The notes under the pieces were generated by a model. That model worked only from the letters and a program-made list of their open reading frames with translations, had not been told where the DNA came from and made no database searches. A stretch of 64,000 nucleotides of DNA, from NCBI GenBank assembly GCA_002633005.1, contig NMRA01000091.1:80275-144274 (forward strand). The letters are read 5' to 3'. The DNA is from Phoronis australis (lineage: Eukaryota; Phoronida; Phoronidae). Made by a program: the position numbers and the translations under genes. Positions 1-10,771 of the stretch are shown here, piece by piece (the first letter of the stretch is position 1; every line of letters starts with the position of its first letter).

Positions 1-3000
1 GACATAGCCTGTTACCGTTCTTAATTAATTATATGTATGTTTGAATTACACAGGCTTCAACATAATCTATGTCATTTCTCAAAAATAACATGCGATATCT
101 GAAGAAATTTCCTGAAGAAAGTAAATAAACAGATTTCTAAGTGTACAATGACTCGTAAGCAAGTAGAATTATCGAATATGTGCCTATTTAGGCTCAAACG
201 CCTGCGTGTGAAGGCGCAAACATTTATGTGCGAAACACCGATAAACCCAACTAGCAACCTTTTGAAATACCATAATGTGCGTGAAACGTACCTTAACCGA
301 TACATGGCGATACATCTTGACTTGTAAACGAAACGAATAGCAACGATTTCTATGAAAAGTGTCAAGAATTGACAAAAACGACAAATTAAGATGTGTGTCT
401 TCCCACGTGATATACATTCATATTCTGAAGTTGTGCCTCACTAGCTCATGTGTTCACGCCATAAAGAAAATCTTCTGAGCACCCAAAACACGTAACAGAC
501 TCGAATACGATAAAAATCGGATCTTCGCATAAATGTCGCAAAACGCGATAAAAGACACAATCTATACAATGGTGTACCGGCACAATGATACACCAAATAT
601 CGGCGGATTCTTTTCTACAGTTATGTACTGTAATCTGTGAAGTCGAGCTACGGCAATCGTACAATACCACGCCTCTCATTACTGACCACGTATATACATG
701 TAGAGGTGACACTGTCCTCGGCACACAAATGTATTGGAAAAGAGCTGTTTCTCCGTCTGACTGGATGAGAAGAGGTGTCATTTGACATCTCCAGTCTCTC
801 GCTTTCAACTGAAGAAGCGGACTTTCAATACGATCGTCTTTTAGAATTATCGGCTTCCATTTATGAGCTGACATTCTGCCAGATGTTTGTCCTTTTCTTA
901 TGAATTTCTTACGTGTATTCACACGGGCTCAAGCTCAGTGTAGGGAGTACACAGTGCATTGTTGGCAGTGGTATGGATGTATTTGAATGAGAAATGGAAT
1001 GTCATTTGATTTCAACGAATCCAGTGCCAAAGTGTCAATTAGAAACTAATCATTGAGTGTAAAATGACTCAAGTAGCCCCGTAACAGTCCGATTTTCCAA
1101 TTAACTCAAATCACAAAATAAATTGAAGCTCCCGGAGGTAGTCAAAGTTTTTAGTGAAGGGTAGGAGTGTGAGGTTTCCATATCTTGGGCGATATTCATG
1201 GCTAAAATGAAAAACTTCAAACAGTGTTTACGCCAGAGATATGATTGTACCACAGGTTTACATCAGGAGGGTTTAAACAAGATCCACATGTATACTTCGT
1301 GTGGAAGAAGTCCAATGTTTATTTTTTGTTAGCTGGAGTCGTTCGATTTGTCGACTTTTCAAATCAAGTCATTATTCGTACCTTTCTGAGTATTATCAGA
1401 CTGAAACTTTATATTAAACAAAACTAGTGGTATCCCATCCCGTTCTTATACCCTCTTAATATTAACTCCCTATATCTGTATCAGAATATTGAAAAAAATG
1501 CACCTGACCTCGACACGTCCCTGCATTGATTGCTCCCCTCGGGGGTTGTAGCCTCATTAGTTAATCGACTATCTCGTTCGCCACTCTGCTGACATGATGT
1601 CGCAATTACTCGACGCCTGAAGCCCGAACTTCACTGGAGACCAGATGATAGTCGCGTGTCAGTGTTTATGTTGTCTCAGTAGTACCCAGTAAATGTTTTA
1701 TCCTCACCAGGTTCAATTATAATTGAAACAAATCAGCTCCCGTTTGCCACAAGTCCCGTCTTCGGCAGTTGTTGTATGACAAGCGTACATGTTCTCTATT
1801 CTTGAAAACAAAACAAAACACGGTCTTGGGATAATCACAACAAATCGACGCCAGCAATATCGGGTTTCGGTTTGCATGCGTAGGGTTTAAAATTGGGAAT
1901 ATGCGCTAACCGACCGACGCTCTTAAAGGCACTCATCCCTCTAATTTCACCAGTTAAAATCACAGAGTGAAGTTCATTAATCGAAAGATATAACCAAAGT
2001 AAAAGTATTTCTTAAGTTACATGTATTTGGGGGTTTTGCTGGATATTAATTAAAAAGCGAAGTTCATTACTTGTTTATTGATTTGTTTATGCACTCAGTC
2101 ATGCACACTCACATTCAACCAGGGGGGGCATAAAAACTGGAAAAAATGCGTAAATACTAAGCTATGAGGGACGCACCTTTCATCGAACAAACGATGTTTA
2201 CAATTCTGAAGGAAAATAAACTTTTGAACGTTATAGTGATCTGATACTTCTCTTGTTTGGACTTGACAAAACAAGATCTGGGCTGGGTTGCACAAAACTT
2301 CAAAATTATTCGCTGGAAAAGTTGCATGTCTTCAGGTGCATTGTTTAACAATAACAGCGTGACTCGTCATAATGCGACGTCATTGTTGCTATACGGCGTA
2401 TAACTTTTATGCAACTGGGTCCTGGAATTATTAAGTTTGTAAATATGAATTGCCAAGACACGAAACAAGATTAATAATTACACGTGTATGTACCGTATGG
2501 TATACTAAATTTGACACAAAACCTTGGGTCAAGTGAAGTTCCTTACCTTTCCACGGCGAGTGTTATTTGTTGATGGAACACAAGAAATTCAAATACTTAT
2601 GTCTGATTATTTTGAAAACATTCCATTACGTTTTCACTGAGCATCAGTTGGAATAAGTTTAAACTAGATTCAGTCATGATTAAATTCTTTTATGTTATAA
2701 GTTTTTGACAGATAAGAAGCGAAAAGACTACCTTTGTTTACGAAACAACCCGACTACAACGCCGATGCCGAGATGAACCTATATAAAAACAGGACTAATT
2801 CCGAAACAATTTGCGGGTTCAATTCACATGGAAACGAAACATCCACTTTAACTACTGTAGGATACTTGGTAAGCGGTTATTTGAATGTTGAAAAATAAAT
2901 TGCTGTTAAGTGCAACATGATAATGTCATTTTTGTATAAATACACCCTTAAAACACTGTCAAAACCTTTATAGGTGGAGCTAAGTCTATAATGAATTTCA

Positions 3001-4690
3001 AAACACGGGAATGTTTATAAATAAACGTAAGTCTTCCTGATTAGCTGCAATGATACAAACAAACAACCTCTCTCCTTACCAAGTATACCTTGGTTTCATT
3101 TCCGTCAAAAACTAAATTAAATGTAACTCGATACCACGTGAACTGATATCTTGTGGAGGTTTGTTTACAGGATTCTACATTTTACAAATTTGCAGTGATT
3201 GGCTTTGATTGAGAAAACTAATTAAATCATGCGTTTGGTGTGTTTCTATCAATAAAAATCAATCGTAATCATTCGGGTGTACCGAAAAGTCAAGATTAAA
3301 GGTATTTCTGGTCGTCGAATAAATATTCACATGTTTGGGTGACTTTACGGAAACTAGTCAACTACATATGACACGTGTTCGACTGTGCTGAATCGTTTTA
3401 AAAGGAATAAATAAACCTGAGAGCATACAGGGGTCTACATGCGCGAATTTAAAACCCAAATAAAATTCAACCATAATTCAGATAGGAAATAGAAACTGGT
3501 GCTGATTCAATAAAACTTCTGCATGTGGCGAATTATCTCTTTCCCAACACTGATAATCAAGTCAAATGCACAATTTTTGTTTCACCACGGGACCTACACG
3601 TCACTTAATCAATCCACTGCTCCACAATGCCTAATGTGAGCATGTACATGAAGAGAAGTGTACGCACACAACTTCCAATGGAGGATTCGTCCATTTTCAC
3701 TGCAACAGTTGGGTACAAACTGTGACTCTACAAAATGTGCAGGCACTGGTGGCCTTGAGACATCCACTTTAAAACGGGTACGTGAAAAATTGCAGGAAGT
3801 AACAAAAGATTATAAAAACAAACGGAAAAAAAAGAAAGCCACAAATCTGATGCACCTAAGTGGGCTAATTCTTCGTGTTAACAACATCGATTGCCTGTTA
3901 ATTTGTGTTGAAATAGAATGGATTTTTATCCGTATTATTCACGGTATTATTGTCGTTGTCTCTCATTATGACTAATAATGACATCGTTCCCTATTCGATT
4001 TACATAGGAAGATGTGATACTATGCAGAATAGGCCTGCTCACATCTTGGCTGAAGCGATGATGCAATTAAATGAATTACTGTGGTGGAATTAGAGACATT
4101 GAATTCGAAAAAACTATCGGAACATTTAGTCGATGAAATGTAATGGACACTGACATGTTGATACCGGTGATTAAAGATAATCAGGGGATCGCCATGACTT
4201 ACACGACGAGGTCAGCACTGAATTAAAACCAGATTTCACATAAAATGAGTAACAAAGAACGCGGTGGCCAATCAAACGAAGCGCGCTACGTCTCACAGAG
4301 GGCGAACGGAAAAAAAACATGTTAAATGTGATTGAACGGAGTGCCCCGAATGAAATTAAACAAAAAGATAATTGAGAAGAATATGGTTCACCTAGGTGAT
4401 GAAAACATCTGTTGTTTGACCTAAGAATTTATCACCGCGCATGAGTTACCAGAATTCGCAAGTGAGCGGACGAGGGAGTTGTAGCGATGTGAAAACATGC
4501 GTGAATTTAACTTGTAATTTGTTTCGATTTTGAGATAATAGACCTACTCGTAGATTTGGTGAGCAATGTGTAAACGGGTAAGTACTTCTCCCGCAATAAC
4601 AAATTGCGTAAGGCCCCTACCGTATGCTACGTTTTTTGCGTCATCGATGAGAAGGGAGTCGTGATATTTTATCATAAACTTAAGCTTCCC
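1..4690. other. Gene-poor stretch, no supported gene
   Basis: No frame here has recognisable protein similarity or convincing exon boundaries. The longest open frame, about 158 codons on the minus strand at 446-922, shows no domain I recognise. A Lys-rich frame near 3.66-3.98 kb (KNKRKKKK-type segment) could be an exon but has no supporting partner. The DNA is AT-rich, with several poly-A and poly-T patches. I see nothing else in it. Confidence 0.6.
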
Positions 4691-4699
4691 GCATTTCGT

Positions 4700-4831
4700 G
4701 ACAGGAGGAGGAGGGAGGGAGGGAAGGAGGGACGAACGGACGGACGGATGGAAAGAAGGAGGGAGGGAGGGAGGGAGGGAAGGAGGGACGAACGAGCGGA
4801 TAGATGGAAAGAGGGACGGAGGGAGGGAGGA
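4700..4831 (+). repeat. Purine-rich (GGA/GGGA)n low-complexity tract
   Basis: The plus strand is almost all G and A, with GGAGGGAGGGAG and GGACGGACGG runs. Both strands stay open, giving Arg/Gly/Glu-rich or Pro/Ser-rich frames that are repeat artefacts. The tract adjoins sequence (4850-4955) that recurs at 28385-28495, so it may be the internal simple-repeat part of an interspersed element. Mirror symmetry and purine asymmetry could allow triplex (H-DNA) formation; that is inference. Confidence 0.85.
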
Positions 4832-4849
4832 AGAACTGGTGTTATCACC

Positions 4850-4955
4850 CCTCATCTAACACTCCTACCCGCATCGACCAATTTGTTTGTACAGTGATAC
4901 ATGTATTATGCTTCTCACGCGTTTGCCCATAAGCAATAAATTTGGCTGTCGCTAT
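4850..4955 (+). repeat. Interspersed repeat family, copy related to 28385-28495
   Basis: This segment and 28385-28495 share, in order, GGTGTTA-C-ACC-CCTCAT, a CCAAT-TTTGTA block, a TGATACAT block, and CTATTAACGCA followed by a CGAATAT motif. Orientation is the same. I found no terminal repeat or target duplication. The adjacent segment 5365-5575 has its own relative at 36850-37055, so both may belong to one larger family. Confidence 0.5.
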
Positions 4956-5364
4956 TAACGCAAGTCGAATATAGGGAACTGCTCATGGGGGAGAGTGGGT
5001 AGCAGTGTTGATTTTTGTGATGTAACAATTATGATACAGGCCTTTACGTTTGACCAATTTTCCCTTTTGTCGTTCCATACAAAAATCTTCAGACTATTTA
5101 GGAGAATCGTAGAAACCAAAAAGACTAGAATTGTTAAATTTCACCCGTCAGTGTCATTGTCATTAGATTTTTGTTGTTACTTTTTACATAAAAAGGCTTT
5201 TGCAACTTAAGTGAATAAAATTCTTCAGAAATTTGAAAGTCTAAATCCTAACTGCACGCGAAGTGTTTCAATAGCGTAAAGCCAGGCGGGTGTCTTATAA
5301 ATAACACACACTGACTGCATAACTAGTATAAACGATAACGTCGACTTATCAAACAGAACCACTG

Positions 5365-5575
5365 AACTACATGTACATAACAAAGTCCGAATACATTATT
5401 GCCTACGTTTGATCAGGCAAGAATGATATCTGAAATCAAAAAGATGTAGCACTACAGGATGACATGACATGTGTTGCTATCAATTCTCCATCCACACTAG
5501 TGCTGAATCGATCAAGAGTCTCTGCACGGACAACTGTTGAGCTCCCGAGTAGGCATATCGCTGTCTCACACTCTC
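5365..5575 (+). repeat. Interspersed repeat, copy related to 36850-37055
   Basis: The two segments align through a TACATGTA block, CCGAATA-ATTATTGCC, a GAAATCAAA block, CTACAGG, GCTATCAATT, CAGAGTC/AAGAGTC, CCTCTGC/TCTCTGC and TGTTGAGCT. In both places the homology is followed by a purine-rich tract, so a GA-rich simple repeat may be part of the element. Confidence 0.55.
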
Positions 5576-5699
5576 TCCATCAGGTGGACATAACGTAGCT
5601 AGACTATGAGGTTTCACCGTCTTGTGCAAGAGGCAGGTAATTTTGGTTGGCCTCGACTTATCGTAAATCGTTTATTATATCAGTCATTATAGAACCACA

Positions 5700-5776
5700 T
5701 GGAGAGGGGGAGGGAGGGGAAGAGAGAGGGAGAGAGGNGAGAGGGAGAGAGGGAGAGAGGGAGAGAGGGAGAGAAG
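5700..5776 (+). repeat. (GGGAGA)n purine tract with an ambiguous base
   Basis: A nearly pure GGAGAGAGGGAGAGA run. A single N sits at 5738, probably an unresolved or polymorphic repeat position in the assembly. Confidence 0.85.
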
Positions 5777-5934
5777 GAACAAATACATTGAGAACACGGT
5801 GCAGAAATTCGACAATATATTGGTTAGTTAGTTTTTGCATGAACAATTGTTTGTTTAAGAGAATATGCAAATGTTTAATTCAAGAATTAGGGTTTGTTGA
5901 ACAAAGGTGGACACCTCACTCAATTTCTGCTTAA

Positions 5935-6568
5935 AAATTACGTGTAAGTCGTCACAAACCACGTCAACAGGCTATAAAATGTGTCGTAAGAGAGTAAGCA
6001 TAAACATAAATCGGGCAGGTGGTGAACTATGCTTTATAACTATGTACACGTAGCACGTGTTAAGAACACTATTGGCAGACGGGGTCACAGAATTGAGTTA
6101 ACCATTGACAACCAACATATGTTTTAGGTAACTGAACTTGTTTTATACAGGCTAAACACGTTGTTAGGGATTGGGCTATTTATAAATTGACGCAAAAAGT
6201 AATCCTTTAAAATGTTCCTAATAAAGTCTATTTTTGTTTGACTGGTTTGATCTCTAATTGATCGGCTTGTACATTGTAACTTTGGTGTAAACAAAAGCTT
6301 CGCAGAATGCGTCTACCAAGAGCTTGGTCTAAATAAAACTACAGCCTTTTTGATAATTGGAGTTTTACAGGTTCTGATGGTGTGTATCCCTATGCAGGCG
6401 TGATTGTGTTTCCTATGGTTTATTAAATGTTTGACGATGAGTTAGTTCAGTCTGTATTTAAATGAGGTTAATCTTTGCCTGGCGTCAAGGTTAGAGAAGA
6501 CAATATCGAGATCAAGTCAATCCGAAAGCACGTGCAAGGAAAGTCGTGTTCCAGAACACACTAAATCA
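5935..6568. other. Stretch without gene
   Basis: AT-rich sequence between the GA tract and the first GGGCCC-ended element. I see no coding-like frame and no repeat partner elsewhere in the window. Confidence 0.5.
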
Positions 6569-6966
6569 GGGCCCGGTCTCCAGTCTTTTTACTCGAAATG
6601 GAACTCGAAATTAGGTTTGGCATTTTCTACTCTTTTTTGGGCAAACTCAAGATAAGTGTCTATTATTCTATGCTCGAGTACACAATAACTTACGTAGATA
6701 ATTTATTGGTCTTGGTTCACAGTTTGTAAACCCAATATTAAAGCAATAAGTTCGAGTTTGAACTCGAAATTTCGAGTTTTTACTCGAGATTGTAGCACGA
6801 ATATAAGGGTCTTCAAGGGCAAACTTGAACTAGAAACTCGTATGCATAAACTATAATGTATTCGAGCACAGTCTGATAACCAATTCAAGTTCGCAAAAAA
6901 GGAGCAGAGAAATTGCAAAAAATAGTTTCGAGTTCGTTTCGAGTACAAAGATTAGAAACCGGGCCC
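6569..6966 (+). mobile_element. MITE of GGGCCCGGTCTC family, copy 1 (398 bp)
   Basis: Both ends read GGGCCCGG inward. The left end continues TCTCCAGTCTTTTTACTCGA and the right end, reversed, continues TTTCTAATCTTTGTACTCGA, giving imperfect terminal inverted repeats of roughly 40 bp. The interior is dominated by CTCGAAA/TTTCGAG palindromic words. A second copy of about 402 bp lies at 8682-9083 in the opposite orientation. There is no room for a transposase. No clear target duplication was found, so the superfamily is unassigned. Confidence 0.85.
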
Positions 6967-8514
6967 TTATTTCAAAACGATGGAAGATTTTCTGGGGAAT
7001 TCAAAGTTGTATTTCTCCTGGGACCCCTCTCTGGCAAGGGATGAAGTAGTCATCTGTCGCTCTCTTTTTTCCGTTTTTTCAAATCGTATATAATTTCATA
7101 TAAATCCCAGCTCTTGGCGGGTTCCACTGACGGAACCATTGGCTATCATTGCCTCGTTTTTCTTTTTTATTTCACTTTTATTAATGGGCTCCAATGATGA
7201 AATAAATTGCTCCTTTTCCCCTGTTTTATGTGGAATCGTACGTCATCATTTTTAATTTGGGAGACGCGATGGACTAAACTTTGACTCCTTTCATGTTTAG
7301 CCTTTCAAATTCACTGCGTCTAGAGGGAGCGGGATTCCTTTCATACTGAGGAACTCCTATCAGACGAAATCCTCTTTTGGAGGAACAGCAGGGTGCAATT
7401 GTCTCGTATAAATCCGCCACTGTCACCTATTCATGACAAGAAATTATTATAAGAAATGGCAAATTTGGCTAGAGAATTTTTGATGCGAAGTACACTCGGA
7501 TGAAAACAACCAAGAGCACGGAACAGCATTAAAACAATAACTTCGTGACTGACAGGAATCGAAACACACTGAAACACCTTGAAGACCAGTATTGCCGATG
7601 GTGCTTTTTCCCGACGAATGCCAAACTTTTGAAAATCGTTACGTATTAGGAAAGCATTCATTGATGAAGAGCTAGGACTGGCATACTACCAGATGAAAAG
7701 GAAGTTATTCGAACAAAACACTGCAACGCGCATGTCTGACAGATTAATGCGCTTGAAGATTTCGGCGATTTTGGAGTTCAAACTTAACTCATAAACCGTG
7801 GCAAGCTACATGTATCAATGAAATGAACCAGAATTCTTGCTAAGACATGAGATGCCCGGTCTCCAGTGATCTCCCAACTGTCCGTCAAGTGCATGTATCT
7901 GGACACATCGCTTCGGGAAGTGTCTAAAATTTCAAACCGTGAATTACGGATTTGAAAAGTCTTACAACTTAACGACCGTAGTTGTCTTCAGTTCTCATAT
8001 TGCATTGCTACTGTGATAGCCCAACATATCAAGGTAATTTTCTTTTGTTTACTTACAACGGCTCTGATTAACGTGATCATTTCAATTGTAATCTCGTCTG
8101 TAGTTGCTGGTATTTTAGCGAACTTTGATGCGCGCTGAAATTCCGTATCCTCATATTTCAAGGAGCACTAGGTGATATTTGAAAGTCTGACGAAATTTGG
8201 GCAGTTTAGTGTCATTTCGGGTATCCATTTTCAACACTGTATTTTGATACAAGGTTTTGTAAATATATTTTATTTACTTTCTCCTGCTGGCTCTATTTGT
8301 CTTATTATTCCAGTGGTAGCAAGATGTATCACCATTTTAGTTCTCTGACTTTGTTTACTTGTATACAGAATGATTACTTATTTAGAAAGTTTTGTAACAT
8401 CTGTTCATTGCCTACTATGCAGCTGGTATATTAATAAACATTTCAATTCCCGCGGAGTAATCGTCGTTAAAGGCACTGTTCCAAGGCTGACAGATCTCCT
8501 GTTACGTGATCATC
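6967..8514. other. Sequence between the inverted MITE pair
   Basis: No supported gene. At 7854-7867 there is a 14-base exact match to the MITE left end (GCCCGGTCTCCAGT), probably a third, mostly deleted copy. The rest is AT-rich sequence with short frames only. Confidence 0.5.
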
Positions 8515-8660
8515 CTCTTCATCTTTCCGTTCCTCATCACCACTATCACCATCGTCGAAATAATCGTCAGCAGCCTCTCCATCACCATTATCTCCACCAC
8601 CGTCACCACGACCACGTGACCACCATCATAGCCATAGCAAATAGCATCAGCATCGAGTTA
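8515..8660 (+). repeat. Degenerate CAY/CAC trinucleotide repeat
   Basis: Imperfect CATCACCAC-type repetition that translates into a His-rich frame. It ends next to the MITE at 8682. The His-rich frame spanning 8370-8762 runs straight into the transposon, so I do not call it a gene. Confidence 0.7.
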
Positions 8661-8681
8661 TCGGGGAACCTTGGCTCCCAG

Positions 8682-9083
8682 GGCCCGGTCTCTAATATTT
8701 GTACTCGAAACGAACTCGAAACTATTTTTGTCAATTTCTCTGCTCCTTTTGTGCGAACTTGAGATAATTGGTTATCAGACTGTGCTCGAATACATTATAG
8801 TTTATGCATAGGAGTTTCTAGTTCAAGTTTGCCCTTGAAGACCCTTATATTCGTGCTACAATCTCGAGTAAAAACTCGAAATTTCGAGTTCAAACTCGAA
8901 CTTATTGCTTTAATATTGTGTTTACAAACTGTGAACTAAGGGCAATAAATTATCTACCTAAGTTATTGTGTACTCGAGTATAGAATAATAGACACTTATC
9001 TTGAGTTCGCCCAAAAGTAGAGTAGAAAATGCCAAACCTAATTTCGAGTTCCATTTCAAGTAAAAAGATTGGAGACCGGGCCC
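8682..9083 (-). mobile_element. MITE of GGGCCCGGTCTC family, copy 2 (402 bp)
   Basis: This is the reverse-complement partner of 6569-6966, aligned end to end with scattered substitutions and small indels. Landmarks such as the CTCGAAATTTCGAG centre and the GGAGACCGGGCCC terminus are kept. The flanks differ from those of copy 1, so the two are separate insertions or a dispersed pair. As inverted repeats about 1.7 kb apart they could fold back if co-transcribed. Confidence 0.85.
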
Positions 9084-10586
9084 AGGTTGCGTGAGAATGA
9101 CCTCTTTCCGAAGTCACGTTTCATTGTTTCTACACCTAGGTATAAATCTGGTGAAAGTAGCAGCTGGTGAGGAATTAGGAAGAATCACTGTATGGGCTTA
9201 GTGAATGCCAAGGTTGATCACATATTGGCTTAAATTCTTAAAAACACAAAACAGTAACTATGTTGACACACAAGTCACAACGGGTCAAATGTAGAGTGCA
9301 GAAGAAGCTACACCAACTAGGGAGAGCAGGTTGAGGCATAAAGACATCGTCTTGGCACACTGCCCTTTAGGGAGTTGCTCCTACCTGAAGAAGTCAGTTT
9401 ATGACTGTTTACCTCCAAAAGCATGCGGAGTATGTGTTGTTAAGCTGTAGGTCGTCGTTAGCCGAATGAAGTCGCGACAAGTTTTTGAAATAATATTCCT
9501 GATTCGGAGAGGTGCTCACAGAAGAAGCTTCCTTAAAGCACGTTTATCACGTTCAGAAGACAAGGGCATTTCTAGAGGTGTGTCAAAGATGAGGGATGTC
9601 CCTATGTCATGTGGCTGAAATATGACGGTTGGCATCACAACTCAAGCTACGGGACAATGTCCATGACGCTTATCTAAAAGAGTCCCTTTAATATGAAAAA
9701 TGGAAAAGAATCATCGGATGGCCCTCCAAGATGAGAACTTTAGTCAGATTGTACGATTTTACAAAAGAGGTAAAACAGAGCTGATTGCTTCAATCATTGG
9801 GTACCCCTCCGCGAGCGGAGGTGAAAAATAAAAAAGGAAAAGGGTGGCCATAGCGCACCGGGTACTCTTTGAGGATTGATGCTCCTCTGTAAGGTTCCTA
9901 ATTTATAGCAAGTGATTCACTGTTTCAAAAAAGGGAAAAAGAACGATAACTAACTCTATCGTTCTTACCAAACAAAAATACTATTTTGCATCCCCTAGTT
10001 CCCCTGCTCTCAGCCCCAGTTAGAATTCACTAAGAAGCTAAGCTCGCTTGAGATGTTCTTTTTTCTGTGTTTTGTCTGCTCCCCAGTTCTAAACTTTTAT
10101 CACCTTACATTGTAAATGGTGGATGGAAAACTATTCATCCTTGCAGAGTTGTTTTCCGGCTGGCGTCTTGGTTGGCGGCCAGGGATGAGTTCTGTAGACC
10201 GCAAGAATTTAACTTGCAATGGCGGCGAAAAATCTTTACTTATGGAACGGAAACATTAACTTCAATACCGTGATATGATTCAACACTCCAACCTCGCAGA
10301 ACAATCACTTCAGTGGCCGCCATTTTCCTAGGACATGTTAGTGAGCTCCCGATCATACTCGCTAAACACTCGCTTTTCAGTCGCCTCATTTTGCGAGGTC
10401 TTACGAGATCTTGCTTTTTTACGCGGAACGTTGTCTACGGAACTTCCCGATCTGTTCACCCCTGTGTTGGTCCATTCTCAATCATTTCACTGCCCACCGT
10501 CTACTGAACAAACCCTTCACTGCGCAAATGTTGAAAAACATCAATATGCGGTAATCCTTTTTTGTGTCAAATGTTGGGTTTAGATA
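9084..10586. other. Stretch without gene
   Basis: No supported gene. A short perfect palindrome (CTCCGC-GA-GCGGAG) lies near 9808-9822. Around 10380-10445 are CGAGGTCTTACGAGATCTTGC-type words that resemble a repeat motif seen at 13300 and 59800. Confidence 0.45.
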
Positions 10587-10591
10587 AGTAA

Positions 10592-10766
10592 CAGGCCCGT
10601 AGCTCAAGGGGTTTGGGGGGTTCGATCGAACCTCCGCGGAAAAGGTCCAGCCCTAGCGTATACGTTAAAGATAGGATATAGATGAACAACAACAAGATTG
10701 TTGCAGGTATTGGTATTGCTCGAAATTCGAACCGCCCCCCGCTCATTGCTGGCTACGCGGGGCCTG
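10592..10766. mobile_element. Short MITE with CAGGCCC ends and AGTAA target duplication
   Basis: The left end reads CAGGCCCGTAGC and the right end, reversed, CAGGCCCCGCGTAGCC. Both lead into G-rich runs and a GGTTCGA word, forming imperfect inverted repeats. Direct copies of AGTAA flank the element at 10587-10591 and 10767-10771. At 175 bp it is non-autonomous. CAG ends with a 5-bp duplication match the behaviour of the GGGGCGGATCC family at 38.2, 56.5 and 63.5 kb, so the two may share a transposase type (hAT-like, five-bp class). That assignment is inference. Confidence 0.8.
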
Positions 10767-10771
10767 AGTAA

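Noticed and set aside
446-922. 158-codon minus-strand frame
   Set aside because: No domain, no splice context and no repeat partner; such a length can occur by chance in 64 kb.
3658-3975. Lys-rich frame resembling an exon (KLQEVTKDYKNKRKKKK)
   Set aside because: Attractive composition but it comes from an A-rich stretch, and no second exon or conserved copy was found.
4544-4897. Pro/Ser-rich and Arg/Gly-rich frames on opposite strands
   Set aside because: Both are translations of the purine-rich simple repeat.
8370-8762. 130-codon His-rich frame
   Set aside because: Made of a CAC/CAT repeat and runs into a MITE; not a gene.
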